Shown: positions 14,951-25,155, counted from the stretch's first letter. The stretch: 64,000 nt of DNA from Bacteroidota bacterium (GCA_006226425.1 SBGX01000034.1:30550-94549), one strand, 5' to 3'. Program-made: numbers and translations. The notes: generated by a model from the letters alone, not told the origin.

Positions 14951-16609
14951 ATGACTCAAAGGAAATTGCTTTCTTTCCTCTTATGTTCTCAACTACTTGT
15001 TACCATTTTTGGATTCGCATCCGAAAAGGATAAGTATTATGAAAATCTCTATTACACGGCCAAATTCTGGGGCTTCCTTAAATACTATCATCCAGTGGTA
15101 GCTTCCGGGCAGAGCGATTGGAATCTGGAGTTGATTCAGCAACTGGAGAACTTAGAAAAGTGCAAAGGTCAGGAGGAAGTGAAGCAATTTTTCGAAAGCT
15201 GGCTGGCGGAATTGAAAAGTCCTTCGAAATGCCGAAAATGTAAGAAGCAGGGAAAAAAGGAATACGATGATCGAAATTTTGATCTTTCATGGATCGAGAA
15301 CACTTCTTTTTGGGGAGCAAAGCTTTCCGGTCAATTGGGCTACATTCGTGATAACCGCTATCTGGGAGAACCATTCTATTTGGAGCGTAAGCCTGCTGGA
15401 AACATACTCCTGAAGAATGAGAATGGACCTGAATCATACGATTGGAAGAAAAAGGAACACCGTCTTCTTACCTGGTTTCAGTATTGGAACCTCGTGGAAT
15501 ACTTTTTCCCATACAAATATCAGTGCGACCAGGATTGGGATGAGGTTTTAAAGGAAATGACTCCCCGCTTTTTGAATGTTGAAAGTGAAGAAGAGTTCCA
15601 TATGTTATTACTGGAATGCTTTGCGAAAACAGATGACAGTCATGCCCGATTTTACTCGGAGCAGACGGTGAATCACTTTGGAACAAAATGGCTCCCCATT
15701 CAGTTTAAACTGATCGATGGAAAGGCTATTGTGACGGGTTTTTACAATGATTCAATGGCGAAAAAAGATGGCTTTCACCTGGGAGATGTCATTACTCATG
15801 TGGATGGCGAATCCGTGCAAAAACGTTTTGAGCGCAATAAAAAGTACTTGTGTGCATCGAACGAAGCAGTCAAAAGAAGAAATACGATAAGTGCTATTTT
15901 TAATGGGGATACGGAAGAAGTTAAATTGAAAATAGAAAGAAATGGTCAGATCGAAGAGAGTATCTATAAAAGATACAGTTTTAGAGACTTCTCTTATCAT
16001 TATCATTCGAAGAGGGAACGATTCAAGAGTTGGGAGGATGGCTTGGCCTACGTGAATTTGGGTAAGGTGTCCAGGGAACAGGTAGACTCGTTGATGGACA
16101 GTCTGATGCACTTTAAAGGAATCGTTTTTGACCTGAGAGAAAATGCGAATAGTACGTTGTATCAATTGTCTGCTTATCTGAATCAGGAACCGATGCCCTT
16201 TGTCGTTTTTACAAAACCTGACTTGTCTTATCCGGGACGTCTCATTTGGACGAAACCCTACTACTGTGGCTCAAGCAAGGGAAAGAAATATACAGGGAAA
16301 GTGATGATCCTGGTGAATGAACTCACCCAGAGTCATGGAGAGTTTAGTTGTATGTGCTTGCAAACAGGAGATCGGGTACAGGTTCTGGGGAGCCAAAGTT
16401 CCGGGGCAGATGGAAACGTGAATCGCATCAAGTTGATCGGTGGTTTTGAAACCGTTTTCTCAGGGATTGGAGTTTTTTATCCGGATCGTTCTGAAACACA
16501 GAGAGTCGGGGTTCGAAGAGATTATTCAGTCTCCCCAACGATCAAAGGAATGCAGGAGGGAAGGGACGAACAATTGGAAGAGGCACTAAGAATTTTAAGA
16601 GCGGAGTAA
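14951..16609 (+). CDS. S41-family (C-terminal processing type) peptidase, secreted
   Basis: The 552-residue protein starts best at ATG 14951, which gives a signal peptide (MTQRKLLSFLLCSQLLVTIFG); an upstream in-frame ATG at 14912 only adds a poor leader. The order is an N-terminal helical region (KFWGFLKYYHPVV, a common S41 lead-in repeated as FQYWNLVEYFFPYKY near 170), a PDZ-like part (IVTGFYNDSMAKKDGFHLGD), and the TSPc catalytic domain with LAYVNLGK and the Ser461 nucleophile in TQSHGEF. It should cut exported or misfolded envelope proteins. It is monocistronic and its stop abuts the next minus-strand gene. Confidence 0.85.
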   Translation: MTQRKLLSFLLCSQLLVTIFGFASEKDKYYENLYYTAKFWGFLKYYHPVVASGQSDWNLELIQQLENLEKCKGQEEVKQFFESWLAELKSPSKCRKCKKQGKKEYDDRNFDLSWIENTSFWGAKLSGQLGYIRDNRYLGEPFYLERKPAGNILLKNENGPESYDWKKKEHRLLTWFQYWNLVEYFFPYKYQCDQDWDEVLKEMTPRFLNVESEEEFHMLLLECFAKTDDSHARFYSEQTVNHFGTKWLPIQFKLIDGKAIVTGFYNDSMAKKDGFHLGDVITHVDGESVQKRFERNKKYLCASNEAVKRRNTISAIFNGDTEEVKLKIERNGQIEESIYKRYSFRDFSYHYHSKRERFKSWEDGLAYVNLGKVSREQVDSLMDSLMHFKGIVFDLRENANSTLYQLSAYLNQEPMPFVVFTKPDLSYPGRLIWTKPYYCGSSKGKKYTGKVMILVNELTQSHGEFSCMCLQTGDRVQVLGSQSSGADGNVNRIKLIGGFETVFSGIGVFYPDRSETQRVGVRRDYSVSPTIKGMQEGRDEQLEEALRILRAE

Positions 16610-16906
16610 TTAATCTCCTGATTCCAACCATTTTTTTCGTTCCGAGCGGTAGACCATAGAACGTCCCAGACTGGTGCCATACCATACCTGATATTGATGA
16701 TCACCGGTCTTTTCGTAGTATGCTTTGGACTGTTCACTTTCTTTAAATCCCAGTTCCCGAACGGAATTCGGCAATCGTTGATGTATTTGCTGAAAGTCTT
16801 CGATTCGTTCAATCAACTTCTCGGCATAGCGCTGCCGCTGACAGCTCACATCACAGCAGGAATAGAATAGTACTCCGCTTAGAATAAATCCGATTAAAAG
16901 CTTCAT
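16610..16906 (-). CDS. Small lipoprotein of unknown function
   Basis: This 98-residue protein has a lipoprotein-type leader (MKLLIGFILSGVLFYSC) with several Cys around the expected lipobox (CCDVSC). The mature part, RYAEKLIERIEDFQQIHQRLPN, resembles the start of the soluble region of pseudopilin-like small proteins, where an amphipathic helix precedes a LPxS turn. No further function is visible. It lies 21 bp upstream (in transcription order, before) of the dioxygenase gene and may share its transcript. Confidence 0.6.
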   Translation of the reverse strand: MKLLIGFILSGVLFYSCCDVSCQRQRYAEKLIERIEDFQQIHQRLPNSVRELGFKESEQSKAYYEKTGDHQYQVWYGTSLGRSMVYRSERKKWLESGD

Positions 16907-16927
16907 GTAAGTATGAAATTCGCCGGA

Positions 16928-17821
16928 CTAATAAAGAATAAAGCTTCGTTCACTAAAAGCGGGCAATGATGGTCCTCCTTCGTAAAAATAATGGAGTTCA
17001 TCTTGTTGGTCCATGAGGCCTAAACTATAGAGTACCGGGACGAAATGATCTGGGGTTGGTGCAGCTAGTTTCCCGAGTTTGTGACTGTGTTCATAGTCAA
17101 TAATGGCCTTGAGATTCCGTTCGTCAATCTGTTTTTTGATCCAGGCATCGTATTCTGCTTCCCATCCGTAGGGACGCATATCATTTGCGAACATGCGTTG
17201 CGAAGCCAATTTTAAATTGTGAATTAAGGAACCACTCCCAATGATAAGTACGCCTTTTTCACGGAGACTTTTGAGTTCTTTTCCGAGTTCGTAATGGTAC
17301 TTGGGAGAGGCATAGTAGTCAATACTCATTTGAAAGACCGGAACATCTGCATCAGGGAATAGATGCATGAGCATAGGCCAGGAACCGTGGTCTAGTCCCC
17401 ATTCTTGGGTTTCCTGAATCTGCTTGGAAAAATCTTTTAGCTTTTTGGCAATTTCCGGAGCTCCTTTGGCGTGATAGATGGGGTCATAATAATGATCCGG
17501 AAAGCCATAGTAGTCGTAAATCTGCTTCTGTTCATCCGAAATATTGACATAAGTTCCGCGGGTACACCAATGTGCGGAAACGATCAGAGCAGCTTTGACA
17601 TCGTAGTTCTTTTGAAGTTCCTTTCCCAGCTCGAAAAGCGTTTTCCAAAAAGCGCGTTCATCCCTTGAAACGGGAATATCCATCGGGTTTCCATGTGAGG
17701 TGAAAAGTACAGGCATTTTTTTGTCCTGTCTACTTAAGGTGTCCGTAAAAAGTTTGAAGCTCCCGAGTGTTCCCATGGCAGAAAAAGTAAGTAATGTTTG
17801 AACAAATTCCTTGCGTTTCAT
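16928..17821 (-). CDS. 4,5-DOPA extradiol dioxygenase family protein (class III, YgiD-like)
   Basis: The 297-residue protein belongs to the LigB/YgiD class III extradiol dioxygenases. Candidate metal and catalytic His are in LFTSHGNPMD, VSAHWCTRGTY, LDHGSWPMLMHLFPD and TPDHFVPVLYSLG. Compared with YgiD (about 262 residues) it has an extra N-terminal hydrophobic leader (KEFVQTLLTFSAMGTLGSF), common in Bacteroidota copies and probably an export signal. The substrate is uncertain: ring opening of a catechol such as DOPA is the family reaction. Convergent with nothing; it reads away from the T9SS gene at 18050. Confidence 0.85.
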   Translation of the reverse strand: MKRKEFVQTLLTFSAMGTLGSFKLFTDTLSRQDKKMPVLFTSHGNPMDIPVSRDERAFWKTLFELGKELQKNYDVKAALIVSAHWCTRGTYVNISDEQKQIYDYYGFPDHYYDPIYHAKGAPEIAKKLKDFSKQIQETQEWGLDHGSWPMLMHLFPDADVPVFQMSIDYYASPKYHYELGKELKSLREKGVLIIGSGSLIHNLKLASQRMFANDMRPYGWEAEYDAWIKKQIDERNLKAIIDYEHSHKLGKLAAPTPDHFVPVLYSLGLMDQQDELHYFYEGGPSLPAFSERSFILY

Positions 17822-18049
17822 TCTTCCGCAAAATTGGTGCTGATTGTTTGTAAAGGGAAAGTTACTCTAAAGTCAGGAAAATACAAAATGAAACGAGTGA
17901 AGGCACTTGTGACCAGGTCAATGAATTCAAAAAATGTAGTTCATGAACAAAAAGTGGTCGTTGGTGAATTTGTTGAAGGACAGTTGTTTGGAGCGTCATA
18001 GTTTTGCGGACAACCGAGAAAAAGTATTAAATCAAAAAATCAAATCACT

Positions 18050-21000
18050 ATGAAAAAGATCGGATTACTGGTGTTGAGCATTTCATTGTTCGGGACCATA
18101 TTTGCACAAAATGTGCGTTATGTCAGGCCTGGAGCCACCGGAAACGGAACTTCGTGGGCAAAAGCTTATGGAGAATGGGACATTCAGACGGCGATGGACG
18201 AATTGGAATTACTTGGAGGAGGGCAGGTGTGGATAGCCGCCGGAACCTATTTCCCTACTTCAGGAAATAACCGGAATGTCTCATTTGAGATGAAAAATAA
18301 CGTTGAGCTTTACGGAGGCTTTGGTGGTACGGAAACGTCACTTTCTATGCGCGATTTAACGTCAAATGCAACCATATTGAGTGGAGATATTGGACAAGTG
18401 GGGCAAAAAAGTGATAACTCAAAGAGAGTGCTGGAAGCCGTTTCTGTCAATACAGTATTGAATGGGATCAGTGTCGAAGATGGATATGATAACATTTTGT
18501 CTGCAAAAGGAGCGGGAATCTATGTGGATCAGTCAGCTATTAAGATAGATTATTGTCATTTTAGAAACAATGAAAATGCTGGAATGAACGGTAGTGGAGC
18601 AGCGATTTATGTGAATCAATCACAAGACGTTCAAGTCAGCTACTGTACCATTGAGAGCAATCAGGTTTATTCGGTTGGTGCCTTGCGATTTGTAGCTTCC
18701 GAAGCTTCGGTATTTAACACGATTATTCGCAACAATATTGGTACAGAAGGATCTCCTTCCATCAGTTGCTATAGCTCTACTGTTCGATTTGAAAATGGAC
18801 TGGTATACGGAAATGAGGTGCTCGATTTGGATGGCTACAACAACTCTACGGATGCGGTGTTCCTGTATTTGGTAAGCTCGACTTTTCATTTGTTGGGAAG
18901 TACGGTTGTGGACAATGTTGGGCTAAATAACATGATTTCCTCGACGGCATCGAGTGGACAAACTTCACAGTTAAATGTTCGGAATTCGATTCTTCGAAAC
19001 CCTGGCTTAAAAGAGGAATTACGGATTGTTATAAATAGTGTGCACTCAATCGAATATTCGAATGTTCGGGGAATCCAGGCGGGGAATCAGAATATAGATG
19101 TTGACCCTCTCTTTGTGGATGCAGCGAATCACAATTACCGATTGCAATGCGCTTCTCCTTGTCTTGACGCTGGAACGAATATCAGTTCTTTTCAAAATGT
19201 TGATTTGGCGGGACTTGCCAGAGTACAAAACACGACCATTGACCTGGGAGCCTACGAAACTGATCCAAATGACTGTTGTACTCCCGTTGGTGGGATTAAC
19301 ATTCGCTATGTGAAACCAGGAGGAAAAGGTTCTGGAACCTCCTGGGCAGATGCCTATGGAGAGTGGGATGTTCAGACAGCTATTGATGAGATCGAACAAC
19401 TTGGAGGTGGTCAGGTTTGGCTGGCTGAAGGAAGCTACTATCCAACTGCAGGAACTTCCAGATCAGCCACCTGGAATATGAAAAGCCTGGTCGAGGTGTA
19501 CGGAGGATTTTCTGGAGCAGAATGTCGACTGGAAGATCGAAATTGGGCACAGCATCAAACGATTTTAAGTGGAAATATTGGAGCAAGCAACCTGGCCAGC
19601 GACAATAGTTACCATATAATCACCTGTAACAATGTCAAGGAAACAGTATTGGACGGGGTCATTGTAGAAAAAGGAACTTCGAATATGTCAAGTAACGATA
19701 GAGGAGCTGGGATGTATGTCGTCAACTCCACAGTAAGAGTAGAAAACTGTACGTTTAGAAGAAATATTTCTCAAGAATTTGGTGGTGCAATTTATGTTTC
19801 AGGAAGTACCTTTCTCATGAATAGTTGCCTCTTGTATAAGAATCATGCTCCTGCTGCTAAAAGTTTCGGAGGAGCAATTTATGCGACGAATTCGGGATGC
19901 CGCATTTATTCGTCTACTATCACGGAAAACAAAGCTTTTATTGGTACAGGGGTCTCTTTCATCAATAACTCGGTTACTCCAAGAGTCTATAACAGTATTA
20001 TTTGGGGAAATAGTGGTGGAAATCTAGATTTGGCGTCGAACACATCTTTACTTGGGGCTAAGGTGATTTCTAATAATCCAGGGACCTGGAATGTGGATCC
20101 AATGTTTAATGATCCTGGGAACGAAGATTATACTCTATCTTGTAAATCACCTGCCATTGATGCAGCTAATCACCAATACGTATTATCCACTTTAGACCTG
20201 GGATACGAGCAGCGAACACAAGGAAAACAGACGGATATCGGGGCCTTTGAAAGCAATCCGGCCAACTGTTGTGTGGCAAGTGACCTGTTCATTAAGAATG
20301 TTTCGGATGTTCACAATGGCGTTCAAAGTTATCCCTTCAATATTGGAACTTATAGTGTGTTGACCTATGTGGTTCCTTCTGGCTTAGGGAACGGCGATCA
20401 GATGGAAGTGCAGTTGTCATCGGATGCAGACTTCATTGCTTCCAGATCGGTTTTCGGAACTGTTTCCACAGATTTTCGTTTCACGGACCTTTGTCCAAAT
20501 AGCTTGTACTTCGTGCGCGCCAAAAGAACAACGGATTGTGACTTCGGAGCTACCCGAAGTTTTTCAACCGGGGAGTTAGGGGTTTTCTATCCGATTTCTG
20601 TGGTCGATGCAAGTCATGGGACGCAGCTCTTTACTTCGACGGATGTTCATACGTCGACTACTCTGGAAACAGATCAACAGGTTCGGATCAACCCACGTAT
20701 TAAAGGCTTGACAGGAAATCAATTTGCGATTCACGTGAGTCGTTTCGCGGACTTCTCTGATGTGAATTCCCAAAATATGAAAGTGGCAACAGGGAGCGTC
20801 TGGAAGTCTGCAAGCGCACCAGTGTTTAATCTGAAGCCTTGTCGAAGATATTATGTTCGAATGGCGATGGTCTCGGGAGAAAGTTACGATGTGACTGATT
20901 TACAGAATTGTGTCAGTGACCTGGATTGGGGAGTTAGTTTCGATTTTATGTCAACTGGTTGTCCTGGACAGAATCAGGCCGGAAAAGGGGCCTTTGGGGA

Positions 21001-21247
21001 AGCTTACCGAAAATATGCGGTATCACCCAACCCATTTGATTCGGAGTTCGGAATGGAAGTGCCTTATGACTTGCAGGTTCCGGTACAGGTGGATATCATG
21101 AAGCCGACTGGTGAAGTGTTGGAGAGCATTCAAAGCGAAACGAATACGAAAATTGTATTGGGATCTGGAATCAGAGAGCGCGGAATGTACATTGTGCGCC
21201 TGAGCTATGATGGAAACTTTGATCAGTTCCGGGTCATCAAAAATTAA
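18050..21247 (+). CDS. T9SS-exported protein with two tandem parallel beta-helix units
   Basis: The 1065-residue protein has a signal peptide (cleavage after IFAQ), two homologous right-handed beta-helix modules (from residues about 21 and 417, each opening with N[VI]RYV[RK]PG..G.GTSWA.AYGEWD and containing GGGQVW, VYGGF and ILSG), then a fibronectin-like region (about 750-960) and a T9SS sorting domain (VSPNPFDSEFGMEV to the end). The first 95 residues of the two modules are alike enough to show a recent duplication (nucleotides 18110-18394 and 19298-19582). Cell-surface or secreted polysaccharide binding is a guess from the fold. A terminator follows the gene. Confidence 0.85.
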   Translation: MKKIGLLVLSISLFGTIFAQNVRYVRPGATGNGTSWAKAYGEWDIQTAMDELELLGGGQVWIAAGTYFPTSGNNRNVSFEMKNNVELYGGFGGTETSLSMRDLTSNATILSGDIGQVGQKSDNSKRVLEAVSVNTVLNGISVEDGYDNILSAKGAGIYVDQSAIKIDYCHFRNNENAGMNGSGAAIYVNQSQDVQVSYCTIESNQVYSVGALRFVASEASVFNTIIRNNIGTEGSPSISCYSSTVRFENGLVYGNEVLDLDGYNNSTDAVFLYLVSSTFHLLGSTVVDNVGLNNMISSTASSGQTSQLNVRNSILRNPGLKEELRIVINSVHSIEYSNVRGIQAGNQNIDVDPLFVDAANHNYRLQCASPCLDAGTNISSFQNVDLAGLARVQNTTIDLGAYETDPNDCCTPVGGINIRYVKPGGKGSGTSWADAYGEWDVQTAIDEIEQLGGGQVWLAEGSYYPTAGTSRSATWNMKSLVEVYGGFSGAECRLEDRNWAQHQTILSGNIGASNLASDNSYHIITCNNVKETVLDGVIVEKGTSNMSSNDRGAGMYVVNSTVRVENCTFRRNISQEFGGAIYVSGSTFLMNSCLLYKNHAPAAKSFGGAIYATNSGCRIYSSTITENKAFIGTGVSFINNSVTPRVYNSIIWGNSGGNLDLASNTSLLGAKVISNNPGTWNVDPMFNDPGNEDYTLSCKSPAIDAANHQYVLSTLDLGYEQRTQGKQTDIGAFESNPANCCVASDLFIKNVSDVHNGVQSYPFNIGTYSVLTYVVPSGLGNGDQMEVQLSSDADFIASRSVFGTVSTDFRFTDLCPNSLYFVRAKRTTDCDFGATRSFSTGELGVFYPISVVDASHGTQLFTSTDVHTSTTLETDQQVRINPRIKGLTGNQFAIHVSRFADFSDVNSQNMKVATGSVWKSASAPVFNLKPCRRYYVRMAMVSGESYDVTDLQNCVSDLDWGVSFDFMSTGCPGQNQAGKGAFGEAYRKYAVSPNPFDSEFGMEVPYDLQVPVQVDIMKPTGEVLESIQSETNTKIVLGSGIRERGMYIVRLSYDGNFDQFRVIKN

Positions 21248-21273
21248 GAGGTCAATTAACGATCAAATAAGAA

Positions 21274-21297
21274 GGGCTGCCACTGGCGGCCCTTTTC
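21274..21297 (+). terminator. Rho-independent terminator after the beta-helix gene
   Basis: GGGCTGCC-ACT-GGCGGCCC forms an 8-bp stem (one T-G wobble) with a 3-nt loop, followed by TTTTCTG, 26 bp after the stop codon. Confidence 0.85.
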
Positions 21298-21345
21298 TGT
21301 TTCAAAAATTTAATCTAACTTGCAAGGGAAACCGAAGCTGATGCG

Positions 21346-23163
21346 ATGAGAGTTTTACAACAATCCAGATTCCTTTTAGTACTTTGTTTCATGATCTTTT
21401 GGGGAGGAACAGATGTCCTTTCTCAGCATACTTTTACACGACGCTACGTAAAGACAACCTATGATTACGTGAGCGACGTCGCCCTGGATGATCACGGAAA
21501 CACCTATTTGTTAGGGGCATCATCGCTCTGTTTCAATGGTGCTTGTGGAAATTGGGACCTGGTGTTGGTGAAATTGGATCCAGCGGGTGAGGTTGTATTT
21601 AAAAAAGCGTATACTCTGGGAGCTAATTCAGAGGGGAAGGGGAAAATTTTAGTAGATGGAAAACGCCTGGTCATTTATGGAGAGTTGGGAGAAGCACGTT
21701 TTTTTCGATTAGAATTAGATTTGGATGGCGAATTACTTCATTGTCGAAGTTATCAGTCCGATCTGGCAGTAAGTTACATCACGAATTTTGTGAAGTTTCC
21801 GACCGGAAAGGAATACATCAGGGTAAGCGGAAAGGAGAATGGGAAGTATCACAACTACCTGCTTGAAACAGATAATTTGGGTCAGTCAACCAGATTGCGA
21901 GATAGCCTGGATTTTAGTTTGATGAAGCGGGATGCTGTTGGGAACATGTACATTGCTTCAAGAACTCGCCTGGCCAAATATGCTTCAGATGAATCCCTTA
22001 TCTGGTCAGTGAATTTTAAGTCTTTGTGCCCCAATTTTAATATGCTTGGTTCGGAACGCATCATTGATTTTTCGATTGGAGATCAGGGACAAATTGCATT
22101 AATGTATTACATGGTCTCCAAAAAGCATGTGGTATTGGCTATGCTGGATGAAGATGGACAGGTCCTTAGACAGCATCGTTTTTATGATGAGGCAGATCGG
22201 ATCACCTTTGAGGCTTCCCGTGTACGATATGCAAACAATGGCCGAATCTATGTAAGTTCTCTGTTAATTCCTGGTCCTTCCGTTGGATTGTTTTATACGA
22301 ATGACGAGTTTACAGAAACAAGCCCTCTTAAAGTAATTGATTACGGGGTGTTGAAAACAACGCAAGGACTGTTTTTGCTTCTGAATCAAGATCAAAGTGT
22401 GGTTTCAGCCGCCTCAGCTGGTTACAACCCGAATTCAGCGGTTATTGATGTGCTGAAGTCAGATGCAAATTTACTAATTGGCGATAGCTGTTCGTTGGAC
22501 AGCGTGGCATTGCTCCAAACTGAATCTTGTTTATATGAAATTGCCCAGGACGTGGATCTTTGGAAAGGAAAGGACATTTCATTACCGGTGGAAGAAGACC
22601 TAACAGGATTGGTTCAGATAACGACCATTGATATGAATGAATGGTTTTGTGGAAATTGTATTCAGCCGAAAGCGGATTTTGACTATGAACAGAGTGGGAA
22701 TACAATTCATCTAAATGCATTGGGGCCACATCATTTTGACTATGAATGGATCTATGGAGACGGAAATGCATCGTTCTTCAAAGGGATTAAAGTCGCACAG
22801 CATAGTTACCAACAAGCCGGAAATTATGAACTCTGTTTGGTTGTGCATAATGATTGTGGGACAGATACGCTTTGTAAAAACGTAGAGTTATCCTTTTTGG
22901 GAATCGAAAATCCCGCATTGGATGAATCAGGCTTTTCGATTTTTCCGAATCCCGGGAGAGGAATCTTTCAATTAATTACTCCTAAAGAAGACAAGGACGG
23001 AATACTAAGAGTTTATAACTGTTGGGGAGTATTGATTCGGGAACAGAAGTTGGAGGGGAATCCTGAACTGGATTTGTCTGGAGAAAGTCCAGGAATCTAC
23101 ATCGTTCAGTATTATGAAAAATCTGAATTAAAATCGCGTCAACGGATTATCCTGAGTAAATAA
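21346..23163 (+). CDS. T9SS-exported PKD-domain protein
   Basis: The 605-residue product has a signal peptide (residues 1-27, FMIFWGGTDVLSQ), an N-terminal beta-propeller-like stretch of repeated strands (DVALDDHGNTYLLGASS, DLVLVKLDPAGEVVF, similar to SBBP repeats), a PKD domain near residues 450-520 (FDYEWIYGDGNASFF, NYELCLVVHNDCGTDT) and a C-terminal T9SS sorting domain (FSIFPNPGRGIFQL to ILSK). No catalytic motif is visible, so a structural or adhesive surface role is likely. It sits alone between a terminator and a convergent gene 10 bp away. Confidence 0.8.
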   Translation: MRVLQQSRFLLVLCFMIFWGGTDVLSQHTFTRRYVKTTYDYVSDVALDDHGNTYLLGASSLCFNGACGNWDLVLVKLDPAGEVVFKKAYTLGANSEGKGKILVDGKRLVIYGELGEARFFRLELDLDGELLHCRSYQSDLAVSYITNFVKFPTGKEYIRVSGKENGKYHNYLLETDNLGQSTRLRDSLDFSLMKRDAVGNMYIASRTRLAKYASDESLIWSVNFKSLCPNFNMLGSERIIDFSIGDQGQIALMYYMVSKKHVVLAMLDEDGQVLRQHRFYDEADRITFEASRVRYANNGRIYVSSLLIPGPSVGLFYTNDEFTETSPLKVIDYGVLKTTQGLFLLLNQDQSVVSAASAGYNPNSAVIDVLKSDANLLIGDSCSLDSVALLQTESCLYEIAQDVDLWKGKDISLPVEEDLTGLVQITTIDMNEWFCGNCIQPKADFDYEQSGNTIHLNALGPHHFDYEWIYGDGNASFFKGIKVAQHSYQQAGNYELCLVVHNDCGTDTLCKNVELSFLGIENPALDESGFSIFPNPGRGIFQLITPKEDKDGILRVYNCWGVLIREQKLEGNPELDLSGESPGIYIVQYYEKSELKSRQRIILSK

Positions 23164-23173
23164 GGAAATCGGA

Positions 23174-23986
23174 TTACAAACCATATTTCTCAAAATCAAT
23201 CTCCAAATGGAGGTCTTTGCTTCGTCCTTTGGCTAGCTCGATCAAGTCGCGTTTTTGTTGGAGGATACTGGAATCAAGATTGTCTTCCCTAATGAACAGG
23301 AGCGGCCAGGGAAAAACGATGCCCCGGAAATCAATTAGGGTTTCCAAATAAGATTCCAGATTCAATGAAAGGGGAAGCGGCCCATCTTCCAGTACCAAGT
23401 GTATTGCTGAAGTGTTTTCATCCTGATGATCCAGTTTGTAAATGGTAAAGCAATCAGGATGCAAGCTAAATGCTTCCAGAAAAATACTGTTCGTAAAAAT
23501 TTGTTTGAGGTCGATCTCTGATGGTCGTTCAACAATAAATTCCAGGTTCTCCTCATATCGTTCCGGGGCAAGAATCGGTTCCTGCAGAAATTGGTAAATA
23601 CCCGTTTCGTCATGCATTCGATATAAACTATCCAGCCCACCTAAAGCAGCTTCCATGGGGAGCAGACCAAAGTGAATGAGCGAATTTGTTTTTTGTGGAT
23701 CGTGTAGTCGAAAGCTAAAACCGTCACATGCCGTCCAAAATTCGATGAGTCTGTTGGGTATGGACAAAGGACAAAGCCCTTGGTATTTTTCCAGGAGAAA
23801 ATCCTTTATGCCAGGATTGATGTGATATCCCTTGTTCAGGGCATTTGAGAGCCAATTTTCATCGGCGTTGGATTCCAGGTAGCCATTCCTGGATAAAAAG
23901 AAATCCCAGCTTTCCGGATCATAACAAACAAGGTTTTTGTGTCGATCAAATTCCTGGCTCAGTCGGTGGAGTTCCGTTTCATTCAT
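23174..23986 (-). CDS. SMI1/KNR4-like protein (tentative)
   Basis: The 270-residue cytoplasmic protein has IPNRLIEFWTACDGFSFRL around residue 80, like the start of the SMI1/KNR4 fold (idxFekxxNGf), and ends in short alternating strands (SAIHLVLEDGPLPLSLN). SMI1-like proteins are often immunity proteins of contact-dependent toxins, but no toxin gene adjoins it. It is 2 bp downstream of the esterase gene and so probably translated from the same message. Confidence in the family is limited. Confidence 0.5.
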   Translation of the reverse strand: MNETELHRLSQEFDRHKNLVCYDPESWDFFLSRNGYLESNADENWLSNALNKGYHINPGIKDFLLEKYQGLCPLSIPNRLIEFWTACDGFSFRLHDPQKTNSLIHFGLLPMEAALGGLDSLYRMHDETGIYQFLQEPILAPERYEENLEFIVERPSEIDLKQIFTNSIFLEAFSLHPDCFTIYKLDHQDENTSAIHLVLEDGPLPLSLNLESYLETLIDFRGIVFPWPLLFIREDNLDSSILQQKRDLIELAKGRSKDLHLEIDFEKYGL

Positions 23987-23988
23987 GT

Positions 23989-25155
23989 CTAGCGATTTAG
24001 TTGTTCCAGTTCGACAAAGAGTTCTTTCTTCTCTTCATCGGAATAAAATTCGCTATTTTGAATGGATTGACGAAATGCTTGAAGACTTTTTGAATGATCC
24101 CGACCAAGTTTAGTTTCGGTTTCAGCAATATATAACCAGGCTTCCGAGAAAGAAGGGTAGTTTTTGATAAGAATTTTCCAGGCCTGGATCGCCTGTTCGT
24201 AATCTGAGTTCCCATAAAATTGCCAACCCTTTCCGTTCAGAACCCCAAGCGAAAAACGTAAATCGGAACCGTAATGTACCCGAACTTCTTTTTCCAGCCC
24301 TCGAATCGTATCGAAATTTTGTTGAGATTCATCCAGATAGATAGCCTGTTGGGCAGACCAATGGGCAAAGATTTCATACAAGGCTCTTCCGATGATTAAT
24401 CCTGGTGTGGCATTGTGATCGGCGTGAGGGAAATGCCAGCCGATGAGATTCAATGTTGGGTTTTGAACTGTATTTAGTTTTTCTTCCATGGCTCGAAAAT
24501 CTTCCGGATAATCATCCCCAATTCCGAAGCGGTAGTATTTATTGGAGGAAAATTCGCGGTGAGACAGGGAAGACATGGAATCAATCAAATTGACATTTTT
24601 TTCGCGGAAAAAAGGACTCAAGGAAATAACGGCATTCAAATCATCAGGATACTGCTGGAAGAGTGAAGTGGTGAAATAGCCGTAACGGGAATGTCCAATA
24701 AATAGGCGGAAGTCACTTGCTTTCCATTCGTTTTCAGCAAGGGGGATCAGCTCCTGAAACAAAAAATGTTCATTTGCTCGGGCCAGTCCTTTCGAATTTG
24801 TCGCTACCGGGAGGGTTTCCGCATATCTGAACTGCTGAGTAGAGGCGACGCTGACCACAATACAGGAAGGCATTTGTTCCGTAGAAGTGAGGTAGTCAAT
24901 TGTCCGGAGAATATAGCCGTGACTCCGTTCATTTTGGCTGTCAAAGACGATGATTAACGGATACTTTTGATTGGAGTTACTTTGCCATTCGATGGGGACA
25001 CTGACTTTGATATCTCGCTCGAACTTAAGTGACGGAGAGTAAAGACTGGTATCCTTCAGGACTTTGTAACGCTCGTATTTTTGCCCATACAATTGAAGGA
25101 CAGAAGCAAAGAACATGGTAAAACAGGTAATGCGAAGTATTGACGAGGTATTCAT
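23989..25155 (-). CDS. Exported alpha/beta-hydrolase (esterase D/IroE type) with TPR-like C-terminus
   Basis: The 388-residue protein has a signal peptide (cleavage about after LYGQ), then an esterase fold: KYPLIIVFDSQ, SCIVVSVAS, the nucleophile elbow FIGHSRYGYF (G-H-S-x-x-G) and a late His in GWHFPHADHNATPG. Residues 305-388 look like two TPR helices (GWQFYGNSDYEQAIQAW, SFSEAWLYIAETETKLG). Family members of this type hydrolyse esters of siderophores or other small molecules; the substrate here is unknown. It forms an operon with the downstream SMI1-like gene. Confidence 0.8.
   Translation of the reverse strand: MNTSSILRITCFTMFFASVLQLYGQKYERYKVLKDTSLYSPSLKFERDIKVSVPIEWQSNSNQKYPLIIVFDSQNERSHGYILRTIDYLTSTEQMPSCIVVSVASTQQFRYAETLPVATNSKGLARANEHFLFQELIPLAENEWKASDFRLFIGHSRYGYFTTSLFQQYPDDLNAVISLSPFFREKNVNLIDSMSSLSHREFSSNKYYRFGIGDDYPEDFRAMEEKLNTVQNPTLNLIGWHFPHADHNATPGLIIGRALYEIFAHWSAQQAIYLDESQQNFDTIRGLEKEVRVHYGSDLRFSLGVLNGKGWQFYGNSDYEQAIQAWKILIKNYPSFSEAWLYIAETETKLGRDHSKSLQAFRQSIQNSEFYSDEEKKELFVELEQLNR

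Noticed and set aside
17798..18001. 67-residue plus-strand open frame upstream of the beta-helix gene
   Set aside because: It overlaps the dioxygenase start, has no family features, and its basic, repetitive composition fits intergenic DNA.
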